DNA of 42,584 bases, taken from Aeromonas taiwanensis (lineage in GTDB: Bacteria; Pseudomonadota; Gammaproteobacteria; Enterobacterales; Aeromonadaceae). The stretch is taken from positions 1 through 42,584 of the forward strand of contig NZ_CDDD01000094.1 in the NCBI RefSeq assembly GCF_000820165.1, given 5' to 3'. Below, piece by piece: positions 39,170-42,584 of the stretch. The notes below the pieces were generated by a model. It made no database searches and was not told the DNA's origin. It saw nothing but the letters and a program-made list of their open reading frames with translations. A program made the position numbers and the translations under genes. Numbering within the stretch: the first letter of the stretch is position 1; each line of letters begins with the position of its first letter.

Positions 39170-39577
39170 TCAGGCCTCAGCCAGGTGACGGCCAAACTCC
39201 CGCGCCCGCGCCAGGTCCAGAAAGCCGTCGGCCTGCTTGTGGCTGCGCAGGAACTGGTAGTAGGCGAGCAGGGTCACCAGATGGGCCTCGTCCGGCATCG
39301 GTTGGCCGGGGAGTTTCTCCTGCACCAGGGCCCCTGCCGCCGCCAGGGCGTCCCTGTCCACCACCTCGGCCTGACGATAGAGGTAACCGCAGCCGGTGGC
39401 GAGCCACTCCAGGGAGCAATTCGCTCCCATGGCGATCTGGTTCGCCTTGCCAAGGCCGGGCTCGGCCCCTTTCAGATACTTGCGGATCAACGCCTCGCTC
39501 AACCCCACCTTGCGGGCAAACGCGCTGACACTCCCCTCCCCGATCAGGCTTTGCAGCCTGGTGGCAAATCCTTCCAT
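39170..39577 (-). CDS. XRE-like helix-turn-helix protein
   Basis: A 135-residue protein with an N-terminal HTH: SVSAFARKVGLSEALIRKYLKG, followed by NCSLEWLATGCGYL, a pattern typical of phage repressor-like XRE proteins. The C-terminal half has no recognisable protease or ligand domain. AGAGAGG precedes ATG 39577; a start 15 bases earlier is possible. It is divergent from the aldo/keto reductase gene and may control it. The name-giving relatives are often phage CI-type, but no phage gene is nearby. Confidence 0.75.
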   Translation of the reverse strand: MEGFATRLQSLIGEGSVSAFARKVGLSEALIRKYLKGAEPGLGKANQIAMGANCSLEWLATGCGYLYRQAEVVDRDALAAAGALVQEKLPGQPMPDEAHLVTLLAYYQFLRSHKQADGFLDLARAREFGRHLAEA

Positions 39578-39736
39578 CACAACCTCTCTCATCAATCGGG
39601 CATGCAGGCCCGGGCTCGTCTGTCGGCCAGAACCATAGTTCGAAATCAAGAAGGGCGCATTATTGCCTTGTCCAGCGGAAGAGACCAAGATGCTGGCAGC
39701 ACTTTTATCCGTCTCTTTATCCTCAGAGGAATCACC

Positions 39737-40636
39737 ATGTCCGTATCCCGCCTGGCCCTGCACGATCAAGGCCCCACCTTCTCCCGCCTCATCATGGGTT
39801 ACTGGCGCCTGATGGAGTGGCAGCTCTCCCCTGCCGCCCTGCTGGACCTGATGAAATACCACCTGGATCTCGGGGTCACCACCATAGATCACGCCGACAT
39901 CTACGGCGGCTACCAGTGCGAGGAAGCCTTCGGCAACGCCCTGCGCCTGGAGCCTTCCCTGCGCCACAAGATGGAAATCGTCAGCAAGTGCGGCATCGCC
40001 CTCACCGCCAACCCGGCGCACGCGCTGAACCACTACAACACCGGCAAGGGGCACATCGTCGCCAGTGCCGAAGCCTCCCTGCAAAAGCTCGGCACCGACC
40101 ACCTGGATCTGCTGCTGATCCACCGCCCCGATCCTCTGATGAACGCCGACGAGGTGGCCGAGGCCTTCATCAGCCTCAAGCAGGCCGGCAAGATCAAGCA
40201 TGCCGGGGTCTCCAACTTCACGCCCCACCAGTTTGCCCTGCTGCAGTCCCGCCTGCCCTTCCCGCTCGTGACCAACCAGCTGGAGATCTCGCCGCTGCAC
40301 CAGGAGGGCACCCTGGACGGCGCCCTGGATCAGTGCCAGCAGTTGCGCATCAAGCCCATGGCCTGGTCCTGCCTCGGGGGCGGACAACTGTTCAACGATC
40401 CCGCCTATGCCCCGCTGCGCGCCGAGCTCGAGCAGATCCGCCAGGAGGTGGGTGCCGAGCAGATCGAGCAGGTGGTCTACGCCTGGGTCATGATGTTGCC
40501 GAGCCAGCCGCTGCCCCTCATCGGCTCCGGCAAGCGGGAGCGGATCGCCGCCGCCGTGGCGGCCGAGTCCATCCAGCTCAACCGCCAGCAGTGGTTCCGT
40601 ATCCGCAAGGCGGCCCTGGGGTATGACGTGCCCTGA
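39737..40636 (+). CDS. Aldo/keto reductase (YdhF-like)
   Basis: A 299-residue NADPH-dependent reductase of the aldo/keto reductase superfamily. The tetrad Asp51, Tyr56, Lys84 and His129 is in IDHADIYG, VSKCG and LIHRPDP. Near the end GSGKRERIAAAV is the cofactor phosphate-binding segment. It is like E. coli YdhF, whose substrate is unknown. AGAGGAA precedes ATG 39737. The 159-bp gap to the divergent HTH gene holds the promoters; I see no clear boxes. Confidence 0.92.
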   Translation: MSVSRLALHDQGPTFSRLIMGYWRLMEWQLSPAALLDLMKYHLDLGVTTIDHADIYGGYQCEEAFGNALRLEPSLRHKMEIVSKCGIALTANPAHALNHYNTGKGHIVASAEASLQKLGTDHLDLLLIHRPDPLMNADEVAEAFISLKQAGKIKHAGVSNFTPHQFALLQSRLPFPLVTNQLEISPLHQEGTLDGALDQCQQLRIKPMAWSCLGGGQLFNDPAYAPLRAELEQIRQEVGAEQIEQVVYAWVMMLPSQPLPLIGSGKRERIAAAVAAESIQLNRQQWFRIRKAALGYDVP

Positions 40637-40659
40637 GTCTTGCCCAGACCCTGAAAACA

Positions 40660-40689
40660 AAAACGGCATGGAAGATTCCATGCCGTTTT
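40660..40689. terminator. Bidirectional terminator, aldo/keto reductase / RRM gene
   Basis: Perfect 14-bp stem AAAACGGCATGGAA/TTCCATGCCGTTTT with GA loop between converging genes. Confidence 0.93.
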
Positions 40690-40705
40690 GCGTTATCGAG
40701 ACGAT

Positions 40706-40984
40706 TCAACGATGGCGCTGGGGGCGACCACGTGGTGCATCTGTCTTCGGTTTGGCCTGATTGACCGTGATGGTGCGGCCGCCTACCTCGGTGCCATGCA
40801 GTTCGGCAATGGCCTTCTCGGCATCCCCGTTCACAGGCATTTCAATGAAGCCAAATCCCTTGGACTGACCGGTATCCCGGTCGATGATGATATCGACCTT
40901 GTCTACCTGCCCAAATTGGCTGAACACGGTTGTCAGTTCGTCGGCCGTCATCCGGTACGACAGATTACCTACATAAATCTTCAT
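40706..40984 (-). CDS. RRM-domain RNA-binding protein
   Basis: A 92-residue single RRM protein. RNP2 is IYVGNL (residues 3-8) and RNP1 is KGFGFIEM. A short arginine-rich tail (RGRPQRHR) follows. Such bacterial RRM proteins occur in Vibrio, Aeromonas and cyanobacteria, where some are cold-induced. ATG 40984 has GAGTGG upstream. The 212-bp gap upstream (40985-41196) has no gene; it contains the shared GGCCGGACCAGCCAT at 41055-41069 and may form a long leader. Confidence 0.93.
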   Translation of the reverse strand: MKIYVGNLSYRMTADELTTVFSQFGQVDKVDIIIDRDTGQSKGFGFIEMPVNGDAEKAIAELHGTEVGGRTITVNQAKPKTDAPRGRPQRHR

Positions 40985-41196
40985 GCCATCCACTCTCGAT
41001 TCAAGGTGCCTTATCTATGCATCCACCGATCTGGGAGTAAGGGCACAACCCCCAGGCCGGACCAGCCATGGCATCATGCCGTGGCGCTTCCCGCTTCGCA
41101 TTCCAAGTCGTTGATCTCTTGGATTATCGGAGCAGAAAAGATCAAATCGAATCAGACGCAGTATCTGAGCTTTGGCACGAGTTGTCGAGAAAATAG

Positions 41197-41739
41197 TCAG
41201 ACGGGGTAGAGCGTGGCCAGCACCCTGTCCAGGGCGCGGCGGCTGTGCCAGGCCCGTTTAAACCCGAAGCGATAGACACCGGGTGCCGTCTCATGGGTCC
41301 CTTCCCGGCCCAGTCCCAGCAGGGTGGTGGCGTCGGCCAGTGCAGTGTCATCCAGTCCGAGATCCAGGCTGAAGTCGAGCCACTGGCCATCGTGGCCCAC
41401 CTTGCGATCCCGCGTGATACCCACCAGTACCGCCCTCGGCAGGGCCAGCGCCCTGTCCTCGCCGCCGTTGAGCAGGTAGAGGTGATGCTCATCCCAGGCG
41501 ATCTCCGCCAGGCGCCAGCGCTGCCAGTTGCGCGGCAACACCATCATCACCAGCACGATGCCGCCAAATACCAGGCCGACCCAGGGCAGCAGCCCCATCT
41601 CGGGATAGCCCAGCCAGAGCGCGGCCACCACAGTGCCCAGGCTCGCCAGCAGCAACACGCTCATGATCCCGTAGAAACGCCGTGCCGGGGGCATCAGCCA
41701 GTTCACGTTCTCCCGCGTTGCCAGCTCACTGACTCTCAT
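41197..41739 (-). CDS. Two-helix membrane protein, unknown function
   Basis: A 180-residue protein I cannot assign to a named family. Two close hydrophobic segments lie at about residues 25-46 and 50-67, followed by a soluble part of about 110 residues that reads like a PH-type domain found after such hairpins (AEIAWDEHHLYLLNGG, LPRAVLVGITRD). The fold suggestion is tentative. GGAG sits close before ATG 41739. It is divergent from mepA. Confidence 0.7.
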   Translation of the reverse strand: MRVSELATRENVNWLMPPARRFYGIMSVLLLASLGTVVAALWLGYPEMGLLPWVGLVFGGIVLVMMVLPRNWQRWRLAEIAWDEHHLYLLNGGEDRALALPRAVLVGITRDRKVGHDGQWLDFSLDLGLDDTALADATTLLGLGREGTHETAPGVYRFGFKRAWHSRRALDRVLATLYPV

Positions 41740-41914
41740 CTCCACTTCTCCTCATATGGTTGCAGACGGTCCTACCGTCGCCGCGTTGCCGCGCATTGTG
41801 CGCGAGCCGGGCTGCCGGTTGCAATCGGCACGCGGCGCGGATGACGGCTGGCGGGCACTCTTGGTATGCTTGGGGCTGTCTGAGCCCGCACCGGGCGTCA
41901 TCACCGGGAGTCCC

Positions 41915-42584
41915 ATGTTCGCCACTGCCCTGCTGTTCACCACCAGCGCCCTCTATGCCGAAGCCATCGGCGGCTACTCGGCCGGCTGCCTGAAAAATGC
42001 CGTGGCCCTGCCGCTGGAAGGACCGGGCTATCAGGTGATCCGCAGCAAACGGCTGCGCTATTACGGCCACCCGGATCTCATCCACTATCTGCAGCACCTG
42101 GCGAACCGGACCAGGCTGGCGGGCATGCCGGATCTCTATATCGCCGATCTCGCCATGATGCACGGCGGCCCCTTCACCTCCGGCCATCGCAGCCACCAGA
42201 CCGGCCTCGATGCGGACATCTGGTTCCGGATGGCCGACAGACCCATCAGCAAATGGGAGCAGGATGCCCCCAGGGAGTGGGCGTTGATCGACGAGCCCAG
42301 CTACCGCATGCTGCCCGGCCGCTTCGGCCCCCGGCAGCTCAATTTGCTGCGCATGGCGGCCGATCAGCCCGAGGTGGCGCGCATCTTCATCAACCCCGTC
42401 ATCAAGGCCGAGGTGTGCAAACAGGCCCCCGGCGAGGCCTGGGTCGCCAAGCTGCGCCCCTGGGTCGGCCACTTCAGCCACTTTCACGTGCGGCTGCGCT
42501 GCCCGGCGAACAGCCCGGATTGCCAGCCCCAGGCCCCCATCCCCCCCGGCAACGGCTGCGGGGAGGAGCTGGCCTCCTGGATCA
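41915..42584 (+). CDS. mepA: Penicillin-insensitive murein endopeptidase MepA (3' end cut)
   Basis: Periplasmic zinc endopeptidase that cleaves peptide cross-links in peptidoglycan. A signal peptide fits residues 1-16 (MFATALLFTTSALYAEA). LAS-family zinc ligands are visible in SGHRSHQTGLDADIWF (His and Asp) and in HFSHFHVRLRC (the final HxH). Cysteine positions typical of the disulphide-rich enzyme are present (GCLKN, VCKQ, RCPAN, DCQP, GNGCG). GGGAG precedes ATG 41915. The window ends within codon 224, so the last part is missing. Confidence 0.94.
   Translation, partial: MFATALLFTTSALYAEAIGGYSAGCLKNAVALPLEGPGYQVIRSKRLRYYGHPDLIHYLQHLANRTRLAGMPDLYIADLAMMHGGPFTSGHRSHQTGLDADIWFRMADRPISKWEQDAPREWALIDEPSYRMLPGRFGPRQLNLLRMAADQPEVARIFINPVIKAEVCKQAPGEAWVAKLRPWVGHFSHFHVRLRCPANSPDCQPQAPIPPGNGCGEELASWI

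Noticed and set aside
39170..39577. Prophage remnant suggested by the CI-like HTH protein
   Set aside because: No other phage-like gene, no repeats and no change in base composition around it.

Overview
The window looks like chromosomal DNA of an Aeromonas-type gammaproteobacterium. It is GC-rich (estimated by eye at about 60%), coding density is high, and it carries the gammaproteobacterial block cmk-rpsA-ihfB-lapA-lapB-pyrF. Protein sequences such as the H-NS, YbjN, DUF2982 and rhombosortase genes fit the Aeromonas/Vibrio/Shewanella neighbourhood. The genus is an inference from gene content and sequence style; no database was searched. I saw no prophage, insertion sequence, CRISPR array or secretion cluster, so most of this is ordinary core and shell genome.

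Layout. Positions 1-400 hold three tRNA genes (Pro, Arg, His) and their terminator, then a 530-bp gap and katG. Positions 3270-7200 (minus strand) hold a beta-glucoside module: an RpiR-type regulator, a PTS EIIBC gene broken by a one-base frameshift, and a GH1 6-phospho-beta-glucosidase. Positions 7420-9820 hold a DeoR regulator and HAD phosphatase facing a phosphoribosyltransferase across a promoter region with nested dyads and a 30-codon leader ORF. Positions 9860-10400 hold one intact tRNA-Ser(GGA) surrounded by tRNA-Ser fragments and hairpins. Positions 10540-15790 hold ybjN, a DUF1704 putative metallopeptidase, tdk, a lysine-riboswitch-controlled NhaC-family transporter and an hns-family gene.

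Positions 15857-18738 (minus strand) form a tight cluster: DTW-domain tRNA modification enzyme, queC, queE, a DUF3820 gene and a PduO-type cobalamin adenosyltransferase. The DTW gene shares its start site with a divergent rhombosortase gene. Positions 19410-24710 hold pyrF, lapB, lapA, ihfB, rpsA and cmk, followed by divergent ribA. Positions 25626-31667 hold a divergent LysR/MFS pair (ynfL/ynfM type), yecM, a coiled-coil membrane protein, nfsA and an AbgT transporter. Positions 31822-37221 are rich in signalling genes: a PAS-GGDEF-EAL protein, DUF2982, a LysR regulator, a receiver-CheC fusion and a PAS-like protein. The right end holds ltaE, an SDR, a small HTH protein, an aldo/keto reductase, an RRM protein, a small membrane protein and the start of mepA, cut by the window edge.

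The most notable points are the one-base lesion in the EIIBC gene, the lysine riboswitch with a complete promoter-aptamer-terminator layout, the translationally coupled leader ORF before the phosphoribosyltransferase, the tRNA-Ser debris field, and an in-frame duplication of the 3' end of the receiver-CheC gene. Start codons were re-chosen by ribosome-binding site and family N-termini where the longest open frame looked too long.
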